From NCBI GenBank assembly GCA_004293365.1, contig RDYN01000024.1, positions 74,575 through 115,277 on the forward strand: a stretch of 40,703 nucleotides of DNA. Direction: 5' to 3'. Source of the DNA: Oscillatoriales cyanobacterium (GTDB lineage: Bacteria > Cyanobacteriota > Cyanobacteriia > Cyanobacteriales > Microcoleaceae). The position numbers were made by a program, and so were the translations under genes. Below are positions 32,391 through 40,703 of the stretch, piece after piece (the stretch's first letter is position 1; each line of letters starts with the position of its first letter). Under the pieces are notes generated by a model. It saw only the letters and a list, made by a program, of their open reading frames with translations, did not search any database and was not told the origin of the DNA.

Positions 32391-32528
32391 AGACCGGGCG
32401 GTTGAAACCGCGTCTATACAGACAAAACCCGCCTCCGCGGGTTGAAGACGCGACCGTTTAAATACGTTGTTTTCTTGAGTCCGCGGAGGCGGACATTGTT
32501 TGTGTAGACGCGGTTTCAACCGCCGTCT
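32391..32528. repeat. Two-hairpin dispersed repeat, inverted pair (copies A4/A5)
   Basis: Left half (32391-32447): GCGGT-TGAA-ACCGC, CTATACAGACAAA, then CCCGC-CTCC-GCGGG. Right half (32473-32528) is the same unit on the minus strand with GTCCGC-CTCC-GCGGAC. The two halves face each other, making a large palindrome in the 192-base gap between the antitoxin gene start and the priA end. Confidence 0.85.
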
Positions 32529-32559
32529 GATCTTTGCATCTCTCGCTTATCCATCCCAA

Positions 32560-35121
32560 TCAACCAAAATTCAGCGGATCGACATCAATAGTTAGACTAA
32601 CAGAACGCGGTGCCCGATCGCGCAACCCGACCAAATCCGACAAATCCAGCGACTCATCCAAAGGTAACTTCAGCAAAATCTGCCACCGATAGCGATTTGC
32701 TACTCGCATAATCGCCGCAGGTGCCGGCCCCAACAACTCACAACCCGGTATAGACAATCGCTGAATATACTCATGACAAACAGACGCCAATTGTACCGCC
32801 GTTACCGCAACTTCCGCCGCATCCAAACTGCTTAACCGCAACAAAACCAGCCGCCCCGAAGGAGGATAATTTAGCGCTGCTCTTTCGGCTAATTCTGTTT
32901 CCACAAAACCTGCATATTCGTGCCGCCTAACTGCTTGAATTACCCGATGTTCGGGAGTGTAAGTTTGCATAATTACCCTTCCCGGATCGTCCCCTCTACC
33001 CGCACGCCCCGCCACTTGAGTTAAAGTTTGAAATGCTCGTTCGCTTGCCCGATAATCGGATAAGTTTAGCAACCCATCAGCAGAGACAACTCCCACCAAT
33101 GTCACTCCAGCTAAATCTAACCCTTTTGTCAGCATTTGCGTACCCAACAAAATGTCAGCTTCCCCATTGGCAAATTGGGTTAACAATCGGCGGTGGTCGC
33201 CCTTATTTCTAGTCGTATCGCTGTCAAACCGAATTGCCCGTAATTGGGGAAACAATCTGGTTAATTCCTGTTCGACTCGTTGAGTGCCACTACCAAAGTT
33301 TTTGAAATAGGGAGAACTGCATTCTGGACAGTTTTGAGGGTGTCTTTCTGTGTGGTTGCAGTAGTGACAGCGCAATATTTCTGCTGTACCTTCACCGATG
33401 TGGTGATAAGAAAGCGAAACATCGCAATGGGGGCATTCCATCACATAGCCACAACTCCGACAAGAGACAAAGGTACTATGTCCTCTTCTGTGAATAAATA
33501 GAATACCTTGCTGTTGTCTTTCTTGCAATTCTTCCAGAGCATTTTGTAGGGAAACACTAAAAATAGAGCGATTTCCTTGCCGCAATTCTTGGCGCATATC
33601 GACTATTTCAATCGGTGGCATCGGACGCGAATAAATGCGTTCGGGCAATGATAAATAATGGATAGTTGGCAAGGAATAATTATTGATTCGCGTCTCAACA
33701 AAAGTCTCTAAGGCTGGGGTTGCAGAACCTAAAATTAGGGGACAATTTTCTAATTCGGCGCGCCATTTGGCAACAGTGCGGGCGTGGTAACAAGGGGCTG
33801 GTTGTTCTTGTTTGAAGCTGCTGTCGTGTTCTTCGTCGAGGATAATTAAGCCGAGGTGAGGTAATGGTGCGAAAATGGCCGATCGCGTGCCGATGACAAT
33901 TTGCGGGGTTCCAGTCAGCATCTGGCGCCATGTATCGTAACGTTCGCCGTCGGATAGGGCGCTGTGGTACACGCAAATTTGCTCGCCAAACCGGGCGCGG
34001 AATCTGTCTGTCAGTTGCGGTGTCAGCCCGATTTCGGGAACCAGTACGAGGGCGGATTTGCCGCTGGCTAAGATTGGGGCGATCGCCTGCAAATACACTT
34101 CAGTCTTACCAGAACCTGTAACGCCGTGCAACAGCACTTGACGGAATCCCGAAAAACTGTTAATAAACGCTAAAGCTTCAGCTTGAAAACGAGTTAAAGT
34201 TTTCGGTGCATCGGGTAATTGAGCAATCCCGCGATCGCCCCTGAGAACTTCCCTTTGATCGATGACAACGCTACCTTTCTGTTCCAATTTTTTGACAACC
34301 GAAGCACCCGCGCTGCAAATTCTCAGCAAATCATTCATCCACATTTCACCGCCGCCGCGCCGCAAAACTTCCAATACTTCTTGTTGGCGCTTGGTTAAAT
34401 CCGTGACAAAGGCGCTGGGGATTAATGTCACTGCCGGTTTGAGTTGTGCTTTCGGAGGATTGGGCGGTTCTAAATAACTTTCTACCCAACCGCGCTGCAA
34501 TAAATCTTTCAATCCCCGATAACTTCCCTTGACTTGGCGCTGAAGGTATTGCCAAGTGTAATCGCCCTTTTTTTGAGCTTGCAACAATTGCAAAATTTGA
34601 CTCGCGGCGGGATTCAAAAACGTTTCGGCATTCGGAGAAACAGCATCTTTAACTAACCTAATCCGGCGCACGGAACGGCTTAACAAACCGGGCGGCAGCG
34701 AAGCTCTAATTACTTGAATTAATGTTGTACAATAATAAGCAGATACTCGTTCGAGCAATTCCCAGTAAGTAGGCGGAAAAAAGCCCGTACTCACAACATC
34801 TTCAACATCTTTAACCCGCGCCGGATCTAAGTCTGCCGGCAGTTGAGAAACGAACCGAATCGCGATCGCCCCTACCTGTTGACTGCCAAAGGGTACGCTC
34901 AAAATATCCCCCGGCTGCACGTTCAATTGGGCAGGTAAGCGATAGGTAAATAACTTGTTTTCCTCCCCCGGCGAGTCCCCCGCGCCCCTGAAAGGAGAGT
35001 CCACCAACACCTCGATCCACTCTGCCGGCGCGGTGGGGCGCTGGGGCGGTTGGCTGCTACCGTAGGATGCCCCGGCCTCTGCCGCGGAGGGGGTTGATAA
35101 ACCAAAAGTGACAGTAGACAT
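32560..35121 (-). CDS. priA: Primosomal protein N' (replication-restart helicase PriA)
   Basis: An 853-aa superfamily-2 helicase. After a non-conserved Ala/Pro/Ser-rich lead of about 33 residues comes the DNA-binding domain (WIEVLVDSPF, YRLP, VQPGDILSVPFG). Helicase motifs include Walker A LLHGVTGSGKT (330-340), DEEH (429-432) and LGSATPALET. The zinc-binding region has paired cysteines (CRSCGYVMECPHC and CHYC...CPEC), and QVAGRAGRG is motif VI. It reloads the replisome at stalled forks. Length is usual for cyanobacterial PriA. The neighbouring genes are unrelated. Confidence 0.96.
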   Translation of the reverse strand: MSTVTFGLSTPSAAEAGASYGSSQPPQRPTAPAEWIEVLVDSPFRGAGDSPGEENKLFTYRLPAQLNVQPGDILSVPFGSQQVGAIAIRFVSQLPADLDPARVKDVEDVVSTGFFPPTYWELLERVSAYYCTTLIQVIRASLPPGLLSRSVRRIRLVKDAVSPNAETFLNPAASQILQLLQAQKKGDYTWQYLQRQVKGSYRGLKDLLQRGWVESYLEPPNPPKAQLKPAVTLIPSAFVTDLTKRQQEVLEVLRRGGGEMWMNDLLRICSAGASVVKKLEQKGSVVIDQREVLRGDRGIAQLPDAPKTLTRFQAEALAFINSFSGFRQVLLHGVTGSGKTEVYLQAIAPILASGKSALVLVPEIGLTPQLTDRFRARFGEQICVYHSALSDGERYDTWRQMLTGTPQIVIGTRSAIFAPLPHLGLIILDEEHDSSFKQEQPAPCYHARTVAKWRAELENCPLILGSATPALETFVETRINNYSLPTIHYLSLPERIYSRPMPPIEIVDMRQELRQGNRSIFSVSLQNALEELQERQQQGILFIHRRGHSTFVSCRSCGYVMECPHCDVSLSYHHIGEGTAEILRCHYCNHTERHPQNCPECSSPYFKNFGSGTQRVEQELTRLFPQLRAIRFDSDTTRNKGDHRRLLTQFANGEADILLGTQMLTKGLDLAGVTLVGVVSADGLLNLSDYRASERAFQTLTQVAGRAGRGDDPGRVIMQTYTPEHRVIQAVRRHEYAGFVETELAERAALNYPPSGRLVLLRLSSLDAAEVAVTAVQLASVCHEYIQRLSIPGCELLGPAPAAIMRVANRYRWQILLKLPLDESLDLSDLVGLRDRAPRSVSLTIDVDPLNFG

Positions 35122-35279
35122 AGGGTTTTACATCAAACTAGGAGGAGCCGCGGTCATGGGGAGTTTTTATTATCCCTCAGTTTAGCTCGATCGAGCAGTC
35201 TTCAATTCTATGAAATACTTTAGGGACACGGCGCCCTGCTTTTCCGAAAGTGCGAACTTAACGGGCTTTCCCAGAGTCC

Positions 35280-35421
35280 GGCAGGGGTTTAAACCCCTGC
35301 CTCAAAGCGAAAGTCCTCTAAAGAGGACTGATGAGTTCTTGAGTCCTCTTTAGAGGACTTTCGCTATTAGCCAGGGGTTTCAACCCCTGGCGGAGTGTGG
35401 GTTTAACACGCTTGTTGACAC
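35280..35421. repeat. Four-hairpin palindromic element, copy C2
   Basis: Hairpins: GGCAGGGG...CCCCTGCC (35280-35301), AGTCCTCTAAAGAGGACT (35312-35329), AGTCCTCTTTAGAGGACT (35342-35359) and GCCAGGGG...CCCCTGGC (35370-35391). The right border GTTTAACACGCTTGTTGACA is the complement of the left border of copy C1 at 16105. The rest of the 365-base gap 35122-35486 holds no gene; a GGGACACGG motif like that after gltD is near 35223. Confidence 0.88.
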
Positions 35422-35486
35422 GATGAAGGACACGGCACCATCTCCTTAGCCGATATCTGTATGTTAGTCAACTGAAAACAGGTATA

Positions 35487-37592
35487 TTAACTGCGGGATT
35501 TGGCGATCGGAATCTCGATCGCAAATTCCGTCCCTTCTCCCACTGTCGATATGCACTCCAACCTCCCGCCGTGTTTGTCCACAACAATTTGATAGCAAAC
35601 TGACAGTCCCAAACCTGTACCTGTACCTACTGGTTTCGTCGTAAAAAAAGGATCGAAAACTTTCGTCTTCACTGCGTCATCTATGCCCGGCCCATTATCC
35701 TTAATACTGATTTTAACCCAATTATTTTTGAGAATACAGGTATTAATGATAATCTGACAGTGAAAGGGAGTTTTATATTTTTTAAAATCCTGATTTTCGG
35801 AATTGTGCAAAGCATATATAGAATTAGTCAAAATATTCATAAATACTTGATTTAGCTGTCCCGCATAACATTCAACCAGTGGTAAATCTCCATATTCTTT
35901 GACGATTTCAATTTCAGCAAAATTCGGTTTAGCTTTGAGAGCACTTTGTAAAATTAAGAGCGTACTGTCAATTCCCTCGTGAATATTAACTGGTTTGAGG
36001 TCAGATTCATCCAAGCGAGAGAAATTTCGCAAACTTAGTACAATTTCACGAATGCGATTAGTACCCACTTTCATTGAAGACAAGATTTTCGGCAGATCCT
36101 CGCCGATAAACTCCAGATCGCTATCTTCAATCAAATCTGCAATTTCAGCAGTGGGATTCGGATATTCCTGCTGGTACAAATCGATTAAACTTAATAGGTT
36201 GTTACTGTAGGTACTAACGTGAGAAAGATTAGCGTGAATGAAATTGACAGGGTTATTAATCTCGTGGGCGACACCAGCGATCGTTTGACCGAGGGAAGAC
36301 ATTTTCTCTGTTTGAATTAGTTGAGCCTGGGTTTTCTGTAAATCTTGCAGAGTTTGTTTTAGTTGTTTAGATTGAGCAGTAGCAGTGGCCGCAAGTTTAT
36401 CCTTAAGTTCTAAAATTTGACGCAATTCTGCCTCAGCGTGCTTGCGCTTGGTGATGTCAAAAATTACTCCGTCAAGCCAGAGAAGATCGCCGTTTTCATT
36501 AAATATGCCTTGACCTTTGTCTGACATCCATCTCACAGTCCTATCCGCTCGAATAATGCGGTACTCGATGATATAATCCCGTTTTGTTAAGATTCTTTTA
36601 TCGATAATTTTTTGTACCATGGCTGCATCTTCAGCATGGATGATACTGTTAAAACTTCGCACTCGATTGTTAATAAAATCGGTGGCGGGGTAGCCCGAAA
36701 TATCTGCGATCGCATCACTGATAAACTCGATGGTCCAGTCGGCATCGAATACCCATCGATAAACCGCACCTGGGAGATTGGAAACCAAGGTTCTGAAACG
36801 TTTCTCGCTGTCTTGCAGCACCTCGGTATCAGACTGAATGCGATCGCCCATTTGGTTAAAAGCGGCCGCAATCTGAGCAAGTTCGTCAGAACCTCCCAGT
36901 TGCGCGCGATCGCCCAATTTTCCTTGGCTGAAGCTATTGCTGGCTGCAACCAACCTCGCAGCTCGCCCTGTCAAGGTTCGATCGAAAAACAACCAGACAA
37001 TTATGCAAAATACAGCTAATCCCATACTCGTTTCAGTCGATCGCTGCAAAGCATCTGCATAAGCCTGCTGCTTGACTAACAAAATATCATACTCTACCAA
37101 AAGAATGCCAACTCTCGAAGGTCGAACTTCTCCCGGCTGGGAGCCCAACAAAACCGGATAAATGGCCCAGATACTCTCTTTATTTTCAGCAAGCTTGACT
37201 TCTCCTGACATCATTTCCCGAACTTTGAAAAATTCTTCGGGCAAATAGTTAGGTAAGGAGATGGAGGCGATCGGGCGATTTCGCAATTCGTAACGGGTTG
37301 CCAAAATTATGCGGTTATTTTCATCACAAAGCAAGGCTAAGCGGATATTTCGCTCGCTCCCCAACTTGCTAATTGCGATTTCCACTTGCTCAACATCTCC
37401 TCTGCGGTACAAATATTCCAGCATTCCAGAGAGTTGATTTGCAGAAAATTTTAAATCGTTAATTCCATCTTCTTCTTGTCGGCGGTACGACTGATCTACC
37501 TCCCGCTGAAAAGAAAATACACCCAGTAAACTACCGAAAATCAGCAGCATCAAAGGAATTGAGAAACGCAGAGAAAAGGGAAATCGTTTCAT
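35487..37592 (-). CDS. HAMP-PAS sensor histidine kinase
   Basis: A 701-aa membrane kinase. TM1 (about 10-28) and TM2 (about 187-203) enclose a ~155-residue periplasmic sensor. HAMP (204-258), PAS with PAC (about 263-385, GYPATDF... [13 protein letters not shown]), a Gln-rich coiled coil (400-430) and a HisKA-type helix with His443 ([12 protein letters not shown]) follow, then the N-box [20 protein letters not shown] and [14 protein letters not shown]. The kinase core is paralogous to that at 23715-25667 (identical stretches such as [11 protein letters not shown] and [15 protein letters not shown]). It lies 120 bases downstream of a substrate-binding lipoprotein on the same strand, suggesting a binding protein-sensor pair. 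No response regulator gene is adjacent. Confidence 0.93.
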   Translation of the reverse strand: MKRFPFSLRFSIPLMLLIFGSLLGVFSFQREVDQSYRRQEEDGINDLKFSANQLSGMLEYLYRRGDVEQVEIAISKLGSERNIRLALLCDENNRIILATRYELRNRPIASISLPNYLPEEFFKVREMMSGEVKLAENKESIWAIYPVLLGSQPGEVRPSRVGILLVEYDILLVKQQAYADALQRSTETSMGLAVFCIIVWLFFDRTLTGRAARLVAASNSFSQGKLGDRAQLGGSDELAQIAAAFNQMGDRIQSDTEVLQDSEKRFRTLVSNLPGAVYRWVFDADWTIEFISDAIADISGYPATDFINNRVRSFNSIIHAEDAAMVQKIIDKRILTKRDYIIEYRIIRADRTVRWMSDKGQGIFNENGDLLWLDGVIFDITKRKHAEAELRQILELKDKLAATATAQSKQLKQTLQDLQKTQAQLIQTEKMSSLGQTIAGVAHEINNPVNFIHANLSHVSTYSNNLLSLIDLYQQEYPNPTAEIADLIEDSDLEFIGEDLPKILSSMKVGTNRIREIVLSLRNFSRLDESDLKPVNIHEGIDSTLLILQSALKAKPNFAEIEIVKEYGDLPLVECYAGQLNQVFMNILTNSIYALHNSENQDFKKYKTPFHCQIIINTCILKNNWVKISIKDNGPGIDDAVKTKVFDPFFTTKPVGTGTGLGLSVCYQIVVDKHGGRLECISTVGEGTEFAIEIPIAKSRS

Positions 37593-37712
37593 AGTTAGAA
37601 ATGATATAAATTTGAGTTTCTAGATTATTGTTGCTAATTTTAACCAAAAATATGCAGACCAATAGTTACTTAAAACTCACATTTGTTCAGGAATAACTAG
37701 AATTTTAATCGA

Positions 37713-38735
37713 TCAAAGTTTCACTTTTTTGACCAATGTGTCGTCCAACAAAGGAGCAGGATTTACAGCTTTCGGCAGCAATTTGTTTTCTAGCATCACT
37801 TCAGACAATCGCTTCAGGCCATTCAGCAATGACGGATCTGTTTTTCCTAGTAACTTTTGGTTTTCTTGGAGGTTTGGACTGCTCAGCCCTTTTAAAGATT
37901 CTAAGAATTGGTCTGGAGTCACTCCTGTACGGGGAGCAATGCGACTAGCAGCATCCTGGGGATTTTTTGTCAAGTAATCTAGGGCGCGAAACCGACCGTC
38001 AACTAAAGCCTGCAAAGCCTTGGGCTGCTTGTTAATTACCTCCTCGCGTACTATCAGAACATCAACAATTTCACCGGGAATTTGCGAACTATCAAATAGT
38101 TGTTTGGCACCCGCTGCTAGCAGCTTTGTTCGAGCAGATCCAAAGGTAACAACAGCATCTACTTTTCCATCTTTAAAAGCTCGTTCATGTTCGGATACTC
38201 CTAAAGAGACAATTTTGATATCTTTAGGTGACATACCTTTTTGTTCTAAGGCACGGGTAATTATGAATGCTCCTAGTGCAGTAGATTCGACGCCTACAGG
38301 TCGGCTTTTTAAACCTGGCAAATTTGGAATCTCTGGCTTGCTGAGAATCACATCCCCACCGTTAGAAAAATCCATAACAACTACAATTTTTACATCGGGA
38401 TTGGTTGCTGCCAATACCAAAGCTTGGTCGATGGATATACCTGCTGCTTCAATTTCTCCATTTCGATAGGCTCGTACCTCTTCTGTACCTGAAGGGTAAT
38501 CTACTAATCGAATAGGAGTATTGTCATAGTACCCTAAACTGCGAGCTAAGTACAGAGTTTCATAGCCCGGCCACACATTGGCACCGACTCGCAAAGGGGG
38601 TTCTGCCTTCGTGCAACTAGCTAATATCACTGTACACAGAGTGACTGCCGCAATGCCAAGCGTAAAGCTTTTTTTGAGTTTCCGGCTCACTTTTCTCCAA
38701 AACTTGAGGTCAAACATCAGAAGATTTTTCAGCAT
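37713..38735 (-). CDS. ABC-type substrate-binding lipoprotein (NMT1/SsuA-like)
   Basis: A 340-aa protein with a lipoprotein signal: basic start, hydrophobic IAAVTLCTVILASC (lipobox LASC, Cys about 41), then VGANVWPGYETLYLARSLGYY and FSNGGDVILSKPEI. It belongs to the NMT1/SsuA/TauA type of periplasmic binding proteins, which bind sulfonates, taurine, nitrate, thiamine precursors or similar ligands. No permease or ATPase gene accompanies it, and the next gene on the strand is a sensor kinase, so it may serve signalling rather than transport (inference). The first ~15 residues precede the positive patch KLKKS; a start further in is possible but no ATG is available. Confidence 0.88.
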   Translation of the reverse strand: MLKNLLMFDLKFWRKVSRKLKKSFTLGIAAVTLCTVILASCTKAEPPLRVGANVWPGYETLYLARSLGYYDNTPIRLVDYPSGTEEVRAYRNGEIEAAGISIDQALVLAATNPDVKIVVVMDFSNGGDVILSKPEIPNLPGLKSRPVGVESTALGAFIITRALEQKGMSPKDIKIVSLGVSEHERAFKDGKVDAVVTFGSARTKLLAAGAKQLFDSSQIPGEIVDVLIVREEVINKQPKALQALVDGRFRALDYLTKNPQDAASRIAPRTGVTPDQFLESLKGLSSPNLQENQKLLGKTDPSLLNGLKRLSEVMLENKLLPKAVNPAPLLDDTLVKKVKL

Positions 38736-39379
38736 ATACTTAGGTATGATCCTGCTTATTTATTAGTGAATTATACAAGTTGGCGAACACTTAAGTTCAG
38801 GTGGTGCGATCGCCGCTCATATTTACCAATCTAGTCAATATAAACGCCGATCGCCAACTTGTAGCAGCGGCTTAAAGGTGAATAATTGCCCTGTAACAAA
38901 TGGCCCGTGACAAACAACTTTGTAGCCAAGCCGGGCGGGCACAAGTATTAATACCATTTTTATAAAGTTTTGCGATAAAAGTATTCGTAGGATGTGTCGC
39001 TTGCGATAAATCCTTGGCATTCAATTGCAAATCTCATAGCGACGCACCTTAGCAATCGGGTAGAGCAAACCCAACAATTATTTGGTAGCACGATGTTTGC
39101 AGGGCCTGCCGGTTTGTCAGGTGTATCGCGGTGAAATTGTTGGTGCAAGTTACCGTTGTTGGTGCGACGCACCCTAGGACTACTTTGCAGACAACCACCG
39201 CCGCTGAAATCCTTGATTTCATTGCGCCTTCAAGCTTGACTTATTGCTTCTTCCATCCGACTTTTGCGATCGAGTTAACTCCCATGTGTCGATCGCACTT
39301 ACACACCAGCACCATTTTGTGCTAAGAATTACTACTTGCGACAAAATCGACACAGCAGTTTACATTGGGAGAGTATTGG
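38736..39379. other. 644-base intergenic gap before speE
   Basis: No gene is supported; short frames here have no family features. The central part holds a repeat of the GCGACGCACCCTAGG type (38988-39178), and two HIP1-derived GATCG sites lie near 38810 and 38850. The speE leader ends in GGGAGAG. Confidence 0.6.
38988..39178. repeat. GYGACGCACC-type inverted and direct repeats
   Basis: TAGGATGTGTCGC (38988-39000) is roughly complementary to GCGACGCACCTTA (39039-39051) and GCGACGCACCCTAGG (39164-39178). Between them lie AAACCCAACAATTA and AAATTGTTGGTGC, which also pair partly. It is a composite palindromic repeat of a type common in filamentous cyanobacteria. Confidence 0.6.
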
Positions 39380-40324
39380 ATGTCAGGTAGCGAAGTTCGT
39401 GCAGACTTTTGGATGAGCGAGTACATTACCCCTTGGGATATTTACGTTCACGGCGTCATCGGCGTGCTCGCTTACAAAAAAACAGCCTATCAGGAAATGT
39501 ACGTAGTTCAAACCGGAACCTACGGAAAAGGCTTAGTTTTGGACGGCAAATGGCAATCTTGCACAGGCGACGAGTTTCTGTACCACGAGCCCCTCGTACA
39601 CCCAGCCATGATTGCTCACGGTTCGCCCAAAAAAGTGCTCGTTCTCGGCGGCGGCGAAGGAGCTACAATTAGAGAAGTGCTGCGCTGGAAAACCGTTGAA
39701 AAAGTCGTGATGGTCGATATTGACGGCGAAGTAGTAGAAGCTTGCCGCGAACACCTGCCAGAAATGCACCAAAACGCCTTTGACGACCCCCGCTGCGAAG
39801 TAGTAATCGGCGACGCTTTGGACTATTTAGACAACACAGACAGCGATTGGGATATTGTGATTTCCGACTTATCCGATCCCATTGAAGAAGGCCCATCTTT
39901 CCAGTTATTTACCAAGGAGTATTTTGAGAAAGTCCGCAAGATACTGTCACCTAACGGATATTTCGTAGTGCAAGCGGGGCCAGTTTCTCCGGCAGAAATG
40001 AAAATGCACGCCCGCATTGTCAACACCCTGAAATCGGTTTTCCCCAAGGTTCAATCCTGCACCAGCTTTATTTCTACCTACGGAGCTCCTTGGGGTTTTG
40101 CGGTAGCTTCCAGCCAGGAAATCAACACGCGGCCCGAACCCGAAGTTACCGACAAATTGCTCGCCGACAAAACAATTGGGGGGTTGCGGATGTTAGACGG
40201 GATTACCCTGTTGGGATTGATGCAAGTTCCCGGTCACTTGCGGCAGGTAATCGCCGAGGAAACCGAAGTTTACACGATCGCAGCACCGCCTAAATTTTTC
40301 GGGAAAGGCTCTGTCGGTCAGTGA
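39380..40324 (+). CDS. speE: Spermidine synthase (putrescine aminopropyltransferase)
   Basis: A 314-aa enzyme from ATG 39380, with GGGAGAG 6 bases upstream; an in-frame TTG five codons earlier is less likely. It shows the aminopropyltransferase core: QTGTYGKGLVLDGKWQ, LYHEPLVHPAM, the nucleotide motif LGGGEGATIRE (89-99), VDIDGEVVE (D113, D115), GDALDYL (D145) and the catalytic SDLSDP (D163, D166). It transfers an aminopropyl group from decarboxylated S-adenosylmethionine to a polyamine in the cytoplasm; the acceptor could be putrescine or a related diamine. The YqaE-type gene follows by 39 bases. Confidence 0.92.
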   Translation: MSGSEVRADFWMSEYITPWDIYVHGVIGVLAYKKTAYQEMYVVQTGTYGKGLVLDGKWQSCTGDEFLYHEPLVHPAMIAHGSPKKVLVLGGGEGATIREVLRWKTVEKVVMVDIDGEVVEACREHLPEMHQNAFDDPRCEVVIGDALDYLDNTDSDWDIVISDLSDPIEEGPSFQLFTKEYFEKVRKILSPNGYFVVQAGPVSPAEMKMHARIVNTLKSVFPKVQSCTSFISTYGAPWGFAVASSQEINTRPEPEVTDKLLADKTIGGLRMLDGITLLGLMQVPGHLRQVIAEETEVYTIAAPPKFFGKGSVGQ

Positions 40325-40363
40325 AGTTAAATTGAAAGAGAAAAGTCGTTTGGAGTAACTGAG

Positions 40364-40534
40364 ATGGGCAATTTAATCCGCATAGTCGCTGCAATTTTTC
40401 TTCCCCCTCTGGGCGTATTTTTGACTGTCGGCATCGGCATGGATTTTTGGATCAACCTGCTTCTCACCTGTTTTTTCTGGTTTCCGGGTATGATCCACGC
40501 TATTTGGGTAATCGCCAAGCACGATAAGGGCTAG
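40364..40534 (+). CDS. YqaE/Pmp3-family small membrane proteolipid (56 aa)
   Basis: A 56-aa protein with two membrane segments: IVAAIFLPPLGVFLTVGIG (about 6-25) and FWINLLLTCFFWFPGMIHAIWVI (28-50), ending AKHDKG. The LPPLGVF and FPGMIHAIWVI blocks are the UPF0057/Pmp3 signature. Such proteolipids affect membrane potential and salt or cold tolerance. GGAG lies 11 bases before the ATG. It starts 39 bases after speE and may be transcribed with it. Confidence 0.92.
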   Translation: MGNLIRIVAAIFLPPLGVFLTVGIGMDFWINLLLTCFFWFPGMIHAIWVIAKHDKG

Positions 40535-40581
40535 GTTGTTTGTGTTAGATATTGTTAGGTAAATCAACCAGAAGACTTGTA

Positions 40582-40637
40582 GGGGCGGGTTCACCAACAA
40601 TATATGTCACCAGCCCGGGGATATATAAACCCGCCCC
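40582..40637. repeat. GGGGCGGGTT inverted repeat
   Basis: GGGGCGGGTT (40582-40591) pairs with AACCCGCCCC (40628-40637) across an AT-rich loop. A related but less symmetrical unit (TGTAGGGGC...AAACCCGCCCC) lies at about 13584-13643, and similar GC arms occur inside 7546-7660. It may end the speE/YqaE transcript. The last 65 bases of the window hold nothing recognisable. Confidence 0.7.
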
Positions 40638-40703
40638 AACCCAACAAATAACTAACAGGCTGCATCAATTTTGATGGTCATGAAATAATGCAGATTGATA
40701 TTT

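Overview
The window looks like chromosomal DNA of a filamentous cyanobacterium, probably of the Microcoleus/Oscillatoria/Phormidium type. The evidence is the dense scatter of the HIP1 octamer GCGATCGC and its derivatives, cyanobacterial-style genes (a CysR-like regulator beside sbpA, EAL and CHASE signalling proteins, gltD) and intergenic spaces packed with dispersed palindromic repeats. No tRNA, rRNA, CRISPR array or intact transposase gene was recognised. The species is an inference.

Layout. 1-2.4 kb: a tandem repeat, then a two-gene chemotaxis-type unit (degenerate receiver fused to a CheC-type phosphatase, followed by CheB). 2.5-7.4 kb: a MurG-like glycosyltransferase-type protein, YjbQ, a SOUL-family protein converging on YjbQ with a 14-nt overlap, a receiver-EAL c-di-GMP phosphodiesterase and an SPFH/band-7 membrane protein. 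7.7-10.5 kb: a LysR regulator divergent from an APC amino-acid permease. 10.6-15.2 kb: two tandem CadD-type transporters, a secreted protein, two DUF202 membrane proteins and two small membrane proteins of unknown function. 15.3-26.9 kb: a sulfur region with a TauE/SafE permease, cysK preceded by a CymR-like Rrf2 regulator, sbpA, a CysR-like CRP regulator and cysA, interleaved with a Cache-HAMP-SpoIIE phosphatase and a CHASE histidine kinase. 27.3-28.8 kb: gltD. 29.0-32.4 kb: a STAND/Orc-like ATPase overlapping a TPR protein, facing an orphan HigA-type antitoxin. 32.6-40.7 kb: priA, a PAS histidine kinase apparently co-transcribed with a substrate-binding lipoprotein, speE and a 56-aa YqaE/Pmp3-type proteolipid.

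How the parts fit. The 15-27 kb block covers sulfate capture (SbpA), energising of uptake (CysA), sulfide incorporation (CysK), anion movement across the membrane (TauE/SafE) and two candidate sulfur regulators. The CysT/CysW permease subunits are not in the window and must lie elsewhere. The Rrf2-cysK gene order recalls the CymR-CysK sensory complex of Firmicutes.

The best candidates for something new are: (a) the coupled ATPase/TPR pair at 28972-32002, which looks like a STAND-type signalling protein split over two genes, with recent DNA-level amplification in its TPR sensor; and (b) several intergenic repeat families whose copies differ by base-pair-preserving changes in their stems, which points to structured RNA or single-stranded DNA mobility.
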